Below, in pieces: positions 44,261 to 53,321 of a stretch of 64,000 nucleotides of DNA. The first letter of the stretch is position 1, and each line of letters starts with the position of its first letter. The notes beneath the pieces are model-generated. The model was given only the letters and a program-made list of their open reading frames with translations. It did not search any database and was not told the origin of the DNA. Location of the stretch: positions 219,678 through 283,677 of the forward strand of contig NZ_QTVN01000005.1 in the NCBI RefSeq assembly GCF_003460605.1, written 5' to 3'. Made by a program: the position numbers and the translations under genes. The DNA comes from Ruminococcus sp. AF31-8BH (GTDB lineage Bacteria > Bacillota > Clostridia > Lachnospirales > Lachnospiraceae).

Positions 44261-46450
44261 ATGAAATCACTGGTAATCGCAGAGAAGCCGTCTGTTGCAA
44301 GAGACATTGCCCGCGTCCTTGGGGCAAATCAGAAAAACGGCGGCGTTCTGGAAGGAAAGAAATATGTAGTCACCTGGGCACTTGGCCATCTTATCACCCT
44401 GGCGGACCCGGAAGAATACGATAAGAAATACGAGAAATGGGAAATGTCCACCCTTCCCATGATGCCAAAAGACATGAAGCTGGTAGTGATCCGCCAGACC
44501 GGAAAGCAGTTTTCCGTGGTGAAAACCCAGCTTTTCCGAAAAGATATTGAAGAAATCATCATTGCCACAGATGCCGGCCGTGAGGGCGAGCTGGTTGCCC
44601 GCTGGATCCTGGAAAAAGCTGGCTGTCACAAGCCTATTAAGAGACTGTGGATCTCTTCTGTCACAGACAAGGCCATCAAGGAAGGCTTTGCCAATTTAAA
44701 AGACGGACGCGCCTACGACAACCTTTACCGCGCCGCTGTTGCAAGAGCAGAGGCTGACTGGCTGGTGGGCATGAACGGCACAAGAGCGCTGACCTGCAAA
44801 TACAACGCCCAGCTTTCCTGCGGCCGTGTGCAGACTCCCACCCTTGCCATGATCGCCAGAAGAGAAGAGGAAATCCGCCAGTTTACCCCAAAGGAATACT
44901 ACGGCGTTTCCGTGGAAACCCAGGATGTGAAATGGACCTGGCGGGATGAAAAAACAAAAAGCTTCCGCACTTTTTCCAGGGAAAAGGCAGAAGAAATCCG
45001 CAGGAAAACCGAGACTGCCAGTCTGGAAGTGACCAGAATCGAGGAAAAAACCAAAAAGTCCATGGCTCCCGGTCTGTACGACCTGACCACTCTTCAGAGA
45101 GAAGCCAACCAGAAATATGGTTTTTCCGCAAAAGAAACATTGAACATTATGCAGCGTCTTTACGAGAATCACAAGGTGCTCACCTATCCGAGAACCGACT
45201 CCAGATACATTGGAAAAGACATTGTCCCCACCATCAGGGAAAGACTGAAAGCCTGCGGAATCGGTCCTTACCGGAAGCTTGCAGGGGCGCTGATGAACAA
45301 ACCCGTACAGGCGAATTCCAGCTTTGTGGATGACAAGAAGGTCAGCGACCATCATGCGATCATCCCAACAGAGCAGTTTGTGCAGCTGGATCACATGACA
45401 AACGAGGAGCGGAAGATTTACGACATGGTTGTGCGCCGCTTCCTTGCTGTTTTGTATCCGCCATTTGAGTACCAGCAGGTAACAATGGAAGCAAAAGCAG
45501 CCGGGGAAACCTTTGCAGCCAGCGGCAAAGTGGTAAAAAGCCAGGGCTGGAAAGAGGTTTACGAGGGCGGTGATCAGGAGGAAAGCGAGGAAGACGAGGA
45601 GAAATTAAAGGACCAGCGCCTTCCCAAAATGCAGACAGGCCAGAAGCTGAAGGTTCTGCGTGCTGCGCTGAACACCGGCAAAACCAAGCCGCCTGCACGC
45701 TTTACAGAAGCAACTCTTCTTGCAGCCATGGAAAATCCGGTGAAATTTATGGAGACCCGTGACAAAGAAGCGGTGAAAACCATCGGCGAGACAGGCGGCC
45801 TTGGCACGGTTGCCACAAGAGCGGATATTATAGAGAAGCTTTTCCACTCCTTTATGATGGAGAAAAAAGGCAATGAGATCCACATTACATCAAAGGCCAA
45901 ACAGCTTCTGGAATTGGTTCCCGAAGATCTGAAGAAGCCGGAACTGACTGCAGACTGGGAAATGAAGCTGTCCCAGATTGCAAAAGGCAAGATCCGTCAG
46001 GGCGATTTCCTGCACGAGATCCGGGACTACACCTGCGAAATCGTGGACGAGATCAAGTCAGGAGAGGACACTTTCCGCCACGACAATCTCACCAACAAGG
46101 TCTGCCCACGCTGCGGCAAAAAGCTTCTGGCTGTGAACGGCAAAAACAGCAAAATGCTGGTCTGCCAGGATCGTGAGTGCGGCTACCGTGAGACCATTTC
46201 CCGTACCACCAATGCCCGCTGCCCCAAATGCCACAAGCGCATGGAAATGTACGTAAAAGGCAAGGAAGAGACCTTCATCTGCGCCTGCGGCTACAAGGAA
46301 AAACTGTCTGCCTTCCAGGCAAGACGCAAGAAGGAGGGCGCAGGAGTTGGCAAACGGGATGTGCAGAACTATCTGCGCAGGCAGCAAAAAGAGGCCAATG
46401 AGCCTGTAAACAACGCATTTGCCCAGGCCCTGTCCGGGATTAAACTGTAA
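44261..46450 (+). CDS. topB: DNA topoisomerase III
   Basis: Type IA topoisomerase, 729 residues. The TOPRIM domain has VIAEKPSVARDIARVLGA and IATDAGREGELVAR; the catalytic Tyr is in LTYPRTDSRYIG. The C-terminal part carries Cys-rich zinc ribbons (CPRCGKKLL, then CQDRECGY and CPKCHKR with CACGYKEK). ATG 44261 with AGGAGTAAGGAAT; an upstream in-frame ATG at 44087 would prepend non-conserved sequence. Chromosomal copies of topB with zinc ribbons are common in Clostridia; plasmid/ICE topB is the alternative. Confidence 0.95.
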   Translation: MKSLVIAEKPSVARDIARVLGANQKNGGVLEGKKYVVTWALGHLITLADPEEYDKKYEKWEMSTLPMMPKDMKLVVIRQTGKQFSVVKTQLFRKDIEEIIIATDAGREGELVARWILEKAGCHKPIKRLWISSVTDKAIKEGFANLKDGRAYDNLYRAAVARAEADWLVGMNGTRALTCKYNAQLSCGRVQTPTLAMIARREEEIRQFTPKEYYGVSVETQDVKWTWRDEKTKSFRTFSREKAEEIRRKTETASLEVTRIEEKTKKSMAPGLYDLTTLQREANQKYGFSAKETLNIMQRLYENHKVLTYPRTDSRYIGKDIVPTIRERLKACGIGPYRKLAGALMNKPVQANSSFVDDKKVSDHHAIIPTEQFVQLDHMTNEERKIYDMVVRRFLAVLYPPFEYQQVTMEAKAAGETFAASGKVVKSQGWKEVYEGGDQEESEEDEEKLKDQRLPKMQTGQKLKVLRAALNTGKTKPPARFTEATLLAAMENPVKFMETRDKEAVKTIGETGGLGTVATRADIIEKLFHSFMMEKKGNEIHITSKAKQLLELVPEDLKKPELTADWEMKLSQIAKGKIRQGDFLHEIRDYTCEIVDEIKSGEDTFRHDNLTNKVCPRCGKKLLAVNGKNSKMLVCQDRECGYRETISRTTNARCPKCHKRMEMYVKGKEETFICACGYKEKLSAFQARRKKEGAGVGKRDVQNYLRRQQKEANEPVNNAFAQALSGIKL

Positions 46451-46460
46451 GCTTTAGAAG

Positions 46461-46662
46461 GATATGAGTGTCAAAAGGTCTTTTGCCACTCATTTGATAC
46501 CCCGGATTGCGACCCAGCTACGCTGCTCCCGCAATCCTCCAAATATTCGAAATCCGCTGATTTACTGCGTAAATCGCTACTTTCTCATATTTGGCGTGTC
46601 CCAAGTTCAAAAGCCTTATCGTGCAAGCACGAACGGCTTTTTGACCTTTTGACACTGGTATC
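46461..46662. repeat. Dispersed repeat family 2, full copy A
   Basis: 202 bp with inverted ends carrying GTCAAAAGGTC / GACCTTTTGAC. It shares long blocks with copy B at 53877-54078 (for example AATCCGCTGATTTACT, CCCAAGTTCAAAAGCCTTAT). It also holds several inner palindromes. MITE-like. Confidence 0.85.
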
Positions 46663-46695
46663 ATTAGAATTATATAAAGAAAGAGGAATTTGCAT

Positions 46696-47367
46696 ATGCG
46701 CCGAGAAGTATCTTTGGAGGAGATTTCCGACGGAAGACTTTATGAATTAAATGATATGGTAAAGGCAGACTGCCAGGACTGCGCTGGCTGCCACGACTGC
46801 TGCGAGGGAATGGGAGACTCCGTAGTGTTAGACCCTATGGATGTGTACCGTTTAAGCCAGGGCCTTGGAAAAAGCCCTACAGAGCTGGTAAGCGCCGGAT
46901 GGATCCAGTTTGACGCCATGGACGGAAACATCCTTCCCCACCTTTGCATGACCGGGAAAAACGAAAGCTGCGTGTTTCTAAACGACCAGGGAAGATGCCG
47001 GATTCACAGTGTCCGTCCTGGATTTTGCAGGCTTTTCCCGTTGGGACGCTACTATGAAAACGGAAGCTTCAAGTATTTTCTGCAGATCCATGAATGCAAG
47101 AAGACCAACCGGAGCAAAATCAAGGTAAAAAAATGGATCGACACCCCGGAGCTTCGCAAATACGAGAAGTTCGTAGCAGACTGGCATTACTTCCTGCTTG
47201 ATGTGCAGGAGGTGCTTTACGGTGCCACAGATGCCCAGCTGATCAAGAATCTGAACCTTTATGTGGTGAACCGTTTCTACCTGAAGCCTTATGAAAAAAA
47301 TCAGGATTTCTATGAGCAGTTTGAAGAGCGGCTGAAAGAGGGCAGGCAGCTCCTAAGCCTTGCCTGA
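46696..47367 (+). CDS. YkgJ-family cysteine cluster protein
   Basis: 223 residues. CQDCAGCHDCCEG near residue 24, then CMTGKNESCVFLNDQGRCRIHSVRPGFC (written in parts: CVFLN, RCRIH, RPGFCRLFP) and a Cys near the centre: the CxxCxxCC-type zinc/iron-sulfur cluster protein family. ATG 46696 with AGAGGAATTTGC. The exact role is unknown; members are annotated as putative Fe-S oxidoreductases. Confidence 0.85.
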   Translation: MRREVSLEEISDGRLYELNDMVKADCQDCAGCHDCCEGMGDSVVLDPMDVYRLSQGLGKSPTELVSAGWIQFDAMDGNILPHLCMTGKNESCVFLNDQGRCRIHSVRPGFCRLFPLGRYYENGSFKYFLQIHECKKTNRSKIKVKKWIDTPELRKYEKFVADWHYFLLDVQEVLYGATDAQLIKNLNLYVVNRFYLKPYEKNQDFYEQFEERLKEGRQLLSLA

Positions 47368-47414
47368 AGGCAGGGGACTGCCCCTGACACCAGAAAAAGA
47401 AAAGAGTATAGAAA

Positions 47415-47457
47415 AACTCCCGGAACTCTCACGAGAACCGGGGGTCTTTTATTTTTA
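47415..47457 (+). terminator. Terminator of the Cys-cluster gene
   Basis: CTCCCGG pairs with CCGGGGG (47417-47423 and 47438-47444), then TCTTTTATTTTT. Confidence 0.7.
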
Positions 47458-47821
47458 GTTTGCAGTATTCCATTAGAAGCTTTGGGAGGGACTATGGTAT
47501 CTGCGCACTAAAAATTCAATCTATAACAAATTATAAGATATAAGCAACATAATAGAAAGCTGTTCGAATACTAGAATACACGAAAAATTCCGTTTTGGCA
47601 AGTGTTTTTTGTAAAATTTGATACAAAATTTAATGTAAATTTTACAGAATCTGCAAATAAAATTATACAGCCTATTATAACACAGCAAAAAGGCGTTTTG
47701 TAAAAATCCTTTTTCAAACATGTTCTGGACATTGGAGGAAAATGTTGCTATAGTTAGGAGAGAAATCAGGGAAAAACATTATTATACCTGATCTTATTTA
47801 AAAACGAAAGAGGACACAGCC
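47458..47821. other. AT-rich intergenic region before the AAA+ gene
   Basis: About 360 bases without a supported gene. An AT-rich stretch with TTTTGTAAAATTT repeats lies at 47600-47650. The right end of repeat family 1 (CCTTTTTCAAACATGTTCTG) lies at 47708-47727. No clear promoter. Confidence 0.5.
47706..47728. repeat. Family 1 repeat, right-end remnant
   Basis: CCTTTTTCAAACATGTTCTG resembles the right terminus at 56782-56799. Confidence 0.5.
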
Positions 47822-49306
47822 ATGCCAGTATTTGATTTCAGCGGCGCTTCTGCAAGCAAAGCAGAGGCCAAATGCACCTATACCACTTTTCAAAGCAATA
47901 ATACCACACCATCTGCAGACCAGCCCATTATGGTGCTTGATAATAAAGAAAGACACTGGAAGCATCATTCCTGCGGCGTTTTCACCAATCCGGTGAACCG
48001 CACTGCCTTTGAATTTAAGGAAGAGGACGGCACCTTCACAGCCGATGTGCTGAAAATCGATTCCAGATTTACCAGCCTTCTGAAATGGCTTGGAGACAGC
48101 CGCATCAATGTGCGCCTGTCAGGAGCGAATACAGAGGACGGCTATGCTGTGTACCGCATCAGAGAGACTGCCTTTGGGGGCGGCACCAAGCTTTCCGCAG
48201 AGGACGGCTTTCTGCAGTTTATGATCGAGCGTCTCCTTGAGAGCAATGCACCTGCAGAAGCAGAGGAGGACGAGACTCAGGAGGAAACAGGGGATGAGAT
48301 GAAGCTTACCAGCCTTCAGAGCATCACCGATTTTATGACCTGCGCAGGCAAAACCCTGCCGGATAACATCCGCCTGTGGACCAGAAGAAACCTGGCAGTG
48401 GCAAGATCCAGCGAGGTTTCCCAGGAAGAGCGCCATCACGCACAGAGAGCTCTTTCCATTATGCTGAACATCCAGTGGAAAAACAATTACTTCGAAGCCA
48501 TCGACCCGGTGGAAGCAAGAAGAATCCTGGACGAAGAGCTTTACGGAATGGAGCGTGTGAAACAGCGTATCATCGAGACCATTATCCAGATCAACCGTAC
48601 CCATACCCTGCCTGCTTACGGACTTCTTCTCATCGGACCTGCAGGTACCGGTAAATCCCAGATCGCCTATGCGGTAGCAAGAATCCTGAAGCTTCCGTGG
48701 ACGACTCTGGACATGAGTTCCATCAACGATTCCAAGCAGCTGACAGGTAGCCCTCGTATTTATGCAAACGCTAAACCTGGAATTATCATGGATGCATTTT
48801 CCATGGCAGGAGCCTCCAACCTGGTATTTATCATCAACGAGCTTGACAAGGCAAACTCCGGACATGGCAACGGAAACCCGGCAGACGTGCTTCTTACCCT
48901 TCTGGACAACCTTGGATTTACAGACAACTATATGGAATGTATGATTCCAACCGGCGGTGTTTACCCTATTGCCACAGCCAATGATCGTGACCAGATCAGT
49001 GCGCCGCTGATGTCCAGATTTGCCGTGATCGACATTCCGGACTACACAGCAGAAGAGAAGAAAGTAATCTTCTCCAGATTCTCCCTGCCCAAGGTTCTGA
49101 AAAGAATGCATATGGAAGAGGGCGAGTGCATTATCACAGATGACGCTCTGGATGCCATTGTTGCCCGCTATTCCAATACCACCGGTATCCGTGACCTGGA
49201 GCAGGCAGCCGAGCACATTGCCGCCAACGCCCTGTACCAGATCGAGGTCAACCATGTGGATAAGGTGGAATATACAAGAGAGATGGTTGAGGAACTGCTG
49301 AAGTAA
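47822..49306 (+). CDS. Lon-like AAA+ ATPase without protease domain
   Basis: 494 residues. Residues 1-240 form an N-terminal region I do not recognise, with an acidic stretch around 150-160. From about 245 the sequence is a Lon-type AAA+ module: LDEELYGMERVKQRIIETII, Walker A LIGPAGTGKS near residue 278, Walker B VFIINELDKANSG (Asn where Asp is usual), Arg-finger region MSRFAVIDIP, and sensor 2 TGIRDLEQAAEHIA. It ends just there, with no Ser-Lys protease domain. The function would be remodelling/unfolding. ATG 47822; followed after 23 bases by a NUDIX gene. Confidence 0.85.
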   Translation: MPVFDFSGASASKAEAKCTYTTFQSNNTTPSADQPIMVLDNKERHWKHHSCGVFTNPVNRTAFEFKEEDGTFTADVLKIDSRFTSLLKWLGDSRINVRLSGANTEDGYAVYRIRETAFGGGTKLSAEDGFLQFMIERLLESNAPAEAEEDETQEETGDEMKLTSLQSITDFMTCAGKTLPDNIRLWTRRNLAVARSSEVSQEERHHAQRALSIMLNIQWKNNYFEAIDPVEARRILDEELYGMERVKQRIIETIIQINRTHTLPAYGLLLIGPAGTGKSQIAYAVARILKLPWTTLDMSSINDSKQLTGSPRIYANAKPGIIMDAFSMAGASNLVFIINELDKANSGHGNGNPADVLLTLLDNLGFTDNYMECMIPTGGVYPIATANDRDQISAPLMSRFAVIDIPDYTAEEKKVIFSRFSLPKVLKRMHMEEGECIITDDALDAIVARYSNTTGIRDLEQAAEHIAANALYQIEVNHVDKVEYTREMVEELLK

Positions 49307-49329
49307 AAAACATAACAGGAGTAACAAAA

Positions 49330-49836
49330 ATGGAATTCTGGGATATTTATGACATTAATAAAAGACCTACAGGCCGCACCATGAAGCGCAACGACTGGTG
49401 CTTAAAGGACGGAGAGTACCATCTCACCGTCCTCGGAGTAGTTGCAAGACCGGACGGCACCTTCCTGATCACCAAGCGCGTCATGACCAAAGCATGGGCG
49501 CCAGGCTGGTGGGAAGTATCCGGCGGCGCAGCCCAGGCAGGAGAATCCTCCTATGACGCAGTTCTCCGCGAGGTGAAAGAAGAGACAGGCCTTGACGTAA
49601 GCAGTGCACAGGGCGGCTATCTTTTCACATACAAAAGAGAAAACCCGGGTGAGGGAGACAATTACTTTGTAGACGTATACCGCTTTGTCATGGACGTACA
49701 GGAAGAAGACCTGCACCTTCAGGAAGAGGAAACAGACGGCCACATGTTCGCCACATTGGAGCAGATCAAAGCCTTTGCCGCAGAAGGAAAATTCCTTCAC
49801 TACGACAGCATCCAGGCCGCTTTTCAAGGGTTATAA
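49330..49836 (+). CDS. NUDIX hydrolase
   Basis: 168 residues. The NUDIX box GAAQAGESSYDAVLREVKEE-TG is complete. The N-terminal DIYDINKRPTGRTMKRND resembles isopentenyl-diphosphate isomerase-like/YfcD NUDIX proteins. It hydrolyses nucleoside diphosphate-linked compounds; substrate unknown. ATG 49330; 23 bases after the AAA+ gene, so the two form an operon. Confidence 0.9.
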   Translation: MEFWDIYDINKRPTGRTMKRNDWCLKDGEYHLTVLGVVARPDGTFLITKRVMTKAWAPGWWEVSGGAAQAGESSYDAVLREVKEETGLDVSSAQGGYLFTYKRENPGEGDNYFVDVYRFVMDVQEEDLHLQEEETDGHMFATLEQIKAFAAEGKFLHYDSIQAAFQGL

Positions 49837-49924
49837 GCAATGGCCGTGCGCCCTACGGCTGCAAATTTTGGAAATAAATAATGTTAAAATTATGTAAGAA
49901 AACAGCCGGAAATGAAATAGCCGC

Positions 49925-49953
49925 TTGTAATTTCAAGAAAGATATATTATAAT
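49925..49953 (+). promoter_or_regulatory. Promoter of the thiamine uptake operon
   Basis: TTGTAA (49925-49930), 17-base spacer, TATAAT (49948-49953). Start about 15 bases before the riboswitch. Confidence 0.75.
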
Positions 49954-49976
49954 TAGCACCGAAATCTGAATAAAAA

Positions 49977-50062
49977 CCAGGGGAGTTTCGATTGAGAAGC
50001 TGAGAGTAAGGTAGCCCTTAGACCCTTTTAACCTGTTGGATCATGCCAGTGTAGGAAGTGTT
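49977..50062 (+). promoter_or_regulatory. TPP (THI-box) riboswitch
   Basis: The conserved CTGAGA (50000-50005), the ACCCTTTTAACCTG and TGGATCATGCCAGTGTAGGAAG segments of the aptamer are in order. A terminator follows at 50076-50111, so high thiamine pyrophosphate should turn the operon off by premature termination. Confidence 0.93.
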
Positions 50063-50075
50063 GAAGATGTATTTT

Positions 50076-50111
50076 AGAGCATTTGCGTGATTGCAGATGC
50101 TCTTTTTTCTT
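50076..50111 (+). terminator. Riboswitch-controlled terminator
   Basis: AGAGCATTTGC pairs with GCAGATGCTCT (one wobble) and TTTTTCTTTT follows. Confidence 0.85.
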
Positions 50112-50221
50112 TTGCAGATTCATAAAAAGATGGTTCTTATTCGATTGATAAAAAATCCCAGGCCCGGAACCCTTTCAAATCAGCTTCGGAGATCTGGCAC
50201 ATATTAAAGGAGGAAACAAAA

Positions 50222-50518
50222 ATGAACGCAAGTGTAGCAATTCAGGTACTGCCAAATGTACAGGATGACGAAGAAGTAATCCGCATTGTAGACGAGGTAA
50301 TCGCCTACATCAAATCCACAGGACTTAACTGTTATGTAGGACCTTTCGAGACAACCATCGAGGGTGACTACGATCAGCTTATGGACATTGTAAAAGAGTG
50401 CCAGCACGTAGCAGAGCGCGCAGGCTGCAAGGCTATGAACGTCTATGTAAAGATCTCTTACAAACCAGAAGGGGATGTGCTTACCATTGAAAAGAAAGTT
50501 ACCAAACATCACCAGTAA
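50222..50518 (+). CDS. Thiamine-binding protein, MTH1187/YkoF-like
   Basis: 98 residues, DUF77 family: VAIQVLPNVQDDEEVIRIVD, and YVGPFETTIEGDYDQLMDIV. Homologues are cytoplasmic ferredoxin-fold proteins that bind thiamine or its pyrimidine. First gene of the riboswitch operon. ATG 50222 with AAAGGAGGAAACAAA. Its end overlaps the permease by 44 bases. Confidence 0.88.
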   Translation: MNASVAIQVLPNVQDDEEVIRIVDEVIAYIKSTGLNCYVGPFETTIEGDYDQLMDIVKECQHVAERAGCKAMNVYVKISYKPEGDVLTIEKKVTKHHQ

Positions 50519-51269
50519 GATTCCCCCTGTCGTTGCAATGGCGGCAATCCTGCTTCTCTGGGAGCTGGTAAGCATCTCCGGATTAGTTCCGTCCTACATG
50601 CTTCCCTCCCCGGTTGCAGTGTGCAAGGCGCTGATCGGCGACCTTCCCACTATTTTATTCCATGCGAAATTTACCCTTTTGGAATCCTTCTACGGACTTC
50701 TCATTGGAATCGCTCTGGCATTTATTTTCGCAACTGTGATGGACCGTTTCCGGGTAATGGATCAGGCTTTTTATCCGATTATGATCATTACCCAGACCAT
50801 TCCCACCATCGCCATCGCGCCGATCCTGGTGTTGTGGATGGGCTTTGGAATGGCACCAAAGATCACCTTAGTCGTGATCACCACCTTTTTCCCCATCACC
50901 ATCGGGCTTCTGGACGGCTACAAGAGTGTAGACCCGGATGCCATCCGCCTGATGAAAGCAATGGGCGCCGGCAGAATGCAGATTTTCCGCCATGTGAAAT
51001 TCCCCTCTGCCCTGCCCCAGTTCTTTTCCGGGCTGAAGATCTCCGCATCCTACGCCGTAGTAGGTGCCGTAGTATCTGAGTGGCTGGGAGGCTTTAACGG
51101 TCTTGGTGTTTACATGACAAGGGTAAAAAAGGCATACGCGTTTGACAAAATGTTTGCAGTTATTATTTTCATTGTGATCATCAGTTTGCTGCTGCTTTTC
51201 ATAGTAAATGTGGCAAGCCGCATCGCAATGCCCTGGCTGCAGGTTGAAAAGGAGAAAAATCATGAATAA
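50475..51269 (+). CDS. Thiamine (precursor) ABC transporter permease
   Basis: 264 residues with six membrane helices of the SsuC/ThiX type; the EAA loop is DAIRLMKAMGAGRMQIFRHV. It forms the transmembrane channel with the ATPase encoded at 52354. ATG 50475 overlaps the previous gene by 44 bases; a later TTG at 50487 is possible. Regulated by the TPP riboswitch. Substrate may be thiamine or HMP/formyl-aminopyrimidine. Confidence 0.88.
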   Translation: MCLPLKRKLPNITSKIPPVVAMAAILLLWELVSISGLVPSYMLPSPVAVCKALIGDLPTILFHAKFTLLESFYGLLIGIALAFIFATVMDRFRVMDQAFYPIMIITQTIPTIAIAPILVLWMGFGMAPKITLVVITTFFPITIGLLDGYKSVDPDAIRLMKAMGAGRMQIFRHVKFPSALPQFFSGLKISASYAVVGAVVSEWLGGFNGLGVYMTRVKKAYAFDKMFAVIIFIVIISLLLLFIVNVASRIAMPWLQVEKEKNHE

Positions 51270-52269
51270 GAATCTGAAAAAAGCCGTTGCATCCGCTGCA
51301 GCGCTGACAATGGTATTTGCAGTTCCTACAGGTGTTTACGCAGCAGATGGCGAGAATGAGAAAATCACATTCTGCCTGGACTGGACACCGAACACCAACC
51401 ACACAGGACTTTATGTAGCACTTGCAAAAGGCTATTATGAAGACGCAGGACTTGACGTAGAGATCGTACAGCCGCCGGAAAACGGTGCAGCACTGATGTG
51501 CGCAGCCGGACAGGCCCAGTTCGCAATCGAGGCACAGGATACTATGGCAGCTTCCCTGGCACTTGATGAGCCTCTTGGAATTACAGCAGTGGCAGCCGTG
51601 ATCCAGCATAACACCTCCGGAATCCTTTCAAGAGCAGGAGACGGAATCGACACACCAGCCGGACTGACTGGCAAAACTTATTCCACATGGGACTCTCCAA
51701 TCGAGCTTGCCATGCTGGAAAATGTAGTAAACAGCGACGGCGGGGATTTTGACCAGGTTACCCTGATCCCCAACGACATCACAGATGAGCCGGCAGCACT
51801 TGCAGCCCATCAGACAGACGCCATCTGGGTATTCCAAGGCTGGGGCGGCGTGAACGGAGAGGTAGAAGGCGTAGACTGCGATTACTTCGCATTCTCTGAT
51901 ATCAACCCTGTATTTGACTACTACACACCGGTTATTATCGCCAACAACGATTATCTCAGCGAAAATCCGGATCAGGCGAAAGCATTTATGGAAGCAACTG
52001 CAAAGGGCTATGAGTTTGCAGCAGAAAATCCTGACGAGGCAGCACAGATCCTCATCGACGGCGACAACACAGGTTCCCTCAAGGACGCAGAGGAGCTGGT
52101 AAAGAAGAGCCAGGAATTCCTTTCCGCAAAATACATTGACGATGCAGACAGCTGGGGCGTGATCGATCCTGAGAGATGGAACGCATTCTACAAATGGCTG
52201 TATGAGAATCAGCTTTGCGACAAAGACCTGACAGACGTAGGATTTTCCAACGACTATCTGCCGCAGTAA
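51262..52269 (+). CDS. ABC transporter substrate-binding protein, NMT1/THI5-like
   Basis: 335 residues. A Sec signal (residues about 1-26, KKAVASAAALTMVFAVPTGV then AxA-type YAAD) is followed by the NMT1/THI5-like domain: FCLDWTPNTNHTGLYVALAKG. Homologues (ThiY) bind formyl-aminopyrimidine or thiamine. There is no lipobox Cys, unusual for a Gram-positive binding protein. ATG 51262 overlaps the permease end by 8 bases with AAGGAGAAAAATC. TPP-riboswitch operon. Confidence 0.9.
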   Translation: MNKNLKKAVASAAALTMVFAVPTGVYAADGENEKITFCLDWTPNTNHTGLYVALAKGYYEDAGLDVEIVQPPENGAALMCAAGQAQFAIEAQDTMAASLALDEPLGITAVAAVIQHNTSGILSRAGDGIDTPAGLTGKTYSTWDSPIELAMLENVVNSDGGDFDQVTLIPNDITDEPAALAAHQTDAIWVFQGWGGVNGEVEGVDCDYFAFSDINPVFDYYTPVIIANNDYLSENPDQAKAFMEATAKGYEFAAENPDEAAQILIDGDNTGSLKDAEELVKKSQEFLSAKYIDDADSWGVIDPERWNAFYKWLYENQLCDKDLTDVGFSNDYLPQ

Positions 52270-52353
52270 ATGAGGAGAACAGTGCCATGGCTTATGCGAA
52301 AGCTGTGGAGACTGTGCAGATGAAATAGAAAGTTATACAGTAGGGAATACAGA

Positions 52354-53106
52354 ATGTCATCAGAAAACAGTAAATCATTACTAAGAGCAGAACATATTTC
52401 AAAAGCATACGGTGAAAAACAGGTCCTGAAGGACATTTCCATTCATCTGGAACAGGGCGAGCTGGTATCCCTTCTGGGAGTCAGCGGCTCCGGAAAGACT
52501 ACTTTATTTCACATTCTTTCCGGCCTTGTCACTCCAGATGAGGGAAAAGTCTACCTGCGTGACCAGGATGTGACCTCCACTCCCGGAAGCATCAGCTACA
52601 TGCTGCAAAAAGACCTCCTTTTCCCCCATAAGAAGGTAATTGACAATGTGGCACTTCCCCTTCTTCTGAAGGGAATGAAGAAGCAGGAAGCCAGGGAAAA
52701 AGCCAATCCCTTATTTGCGGAATTTGGCCTTGAGGGCACCCAGCTTCAGTATCCAAGCCAGCTCTCTGGCGGAATGCGCCAGCGTGCAGCCCTGCTTCGG
52801 ACCTATTTAAGCTCCAGCGGAGTTGCCCTTCTGGACGAGCCATTCAGCGCACTGGACACTCTGACTAAGGCCAGCGTGCACAAATGGTATCTGGATATTA
52901 TGCAGCACATTGATCTTTCCACCCTGTTTATCACCCACGATATTGATGAGGCAATTTTGCTGTCCGACAGAATCTACATTCTGAACGGAACTCCCGGAAC
53001 CATCAAGGAAGAAATCGTGATCCGGGAGAAAAAGCCAAGGGCAGAGGACTTCTCGCTGTCAGAAGAATTTTTGGAATATAAGAGACAAATTATCAGTAAG
53101 CTTTGA
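52354..53106 (+). CDS. ABC transporter ATP-binding protein (ThiZ-like)
   Basis: 250 residues. Walker A LLGVSGSGKTTLF, signature LSGGMRQRAALLRT, Walker B VALLDEPFSALD, and the H-loop LFITHDIDEAIL. It energises the permease above. It belongs to the SsuB/TauB/ThiZ group. The 84-base gap to the previous gene has no terminator. ATG 52354. Confidence 0.93.
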   Translation: MSSENSKSLLRAEHISKAYGEKQVLKDISIHLEQGELVSLLGVSGSGKTTLFHILSGLVTPDEGKVYLRDQDVTSTPGSISYMLQKDLLFPHKKVIDNVALPLLLKGMKKQEAREKANPLFAEFGLEGTQLQYPSQLSGGMRQRAALLRTYLSSSGVALLDEPFSALDTLTKASVHKWYLDIMQHIDLSTLFITHDIDEAILLSDRIYILNGTPGTIKEEIVIREKKPRAEDFSLSEEFLEYKRQIISKL

Positions 53107-53154
53107 CAGAAGATGTGTGCAGAGGTTTTTGCAGCATCTGTGAAAAAAATTCAA

Positions 53155-53207
53155 AAGGCCGCTATGCATATTCAGTATAATCCGAAATGCACAGCGGTCT
53201 TTTTCTG
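53155..53207 (+). terminator. Terminator of the thiamine uptake operon
   Basis: AGGCCGCTATGCAT pairs with ATGCACAGCGGTCT (one mismatch, one wobble), then TTTTTCTG. Confidence 0.75.
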
Positions 53208-53222
53208 ATTGGGAAAAATTTT

Positions 53223-53272
53223 CCACAAATTGTAATATGCATCTTGTAGAAAGCCCTTTTCAAACAAGCTCT
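53223..53272. repeat. Family 1 repeat, right half
   Basis: CCACAAATTGTAATATGCATCTTGTAGAAAGCC and a CAAACAAGCTCT-like end match the right half of 56636-56799. Degenerate. Confidence 0.65.
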
Positions 53273-53321
53273 GGCGGATACATGCTGAGCATTTTATTAT
53301 CTGCTGGATGATCATAGTACA

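Noticed and set aside
46464..46652. 62-codon ORF inside the family 2 repeat
   Set aside because: Lies wholly within the repeat; copy B does not keep the frame.
47521..47721. 66-codon minus-strand ORF
   Set aside because: Low-complexity AT-rich sequence, partly inside a repeat remnant; no RBS.
48119..49327. 402-codon antisense ORF opposite the AAA+ gene
   Set aside because: Shadow frame, Cys/His-rich nonsense composition.
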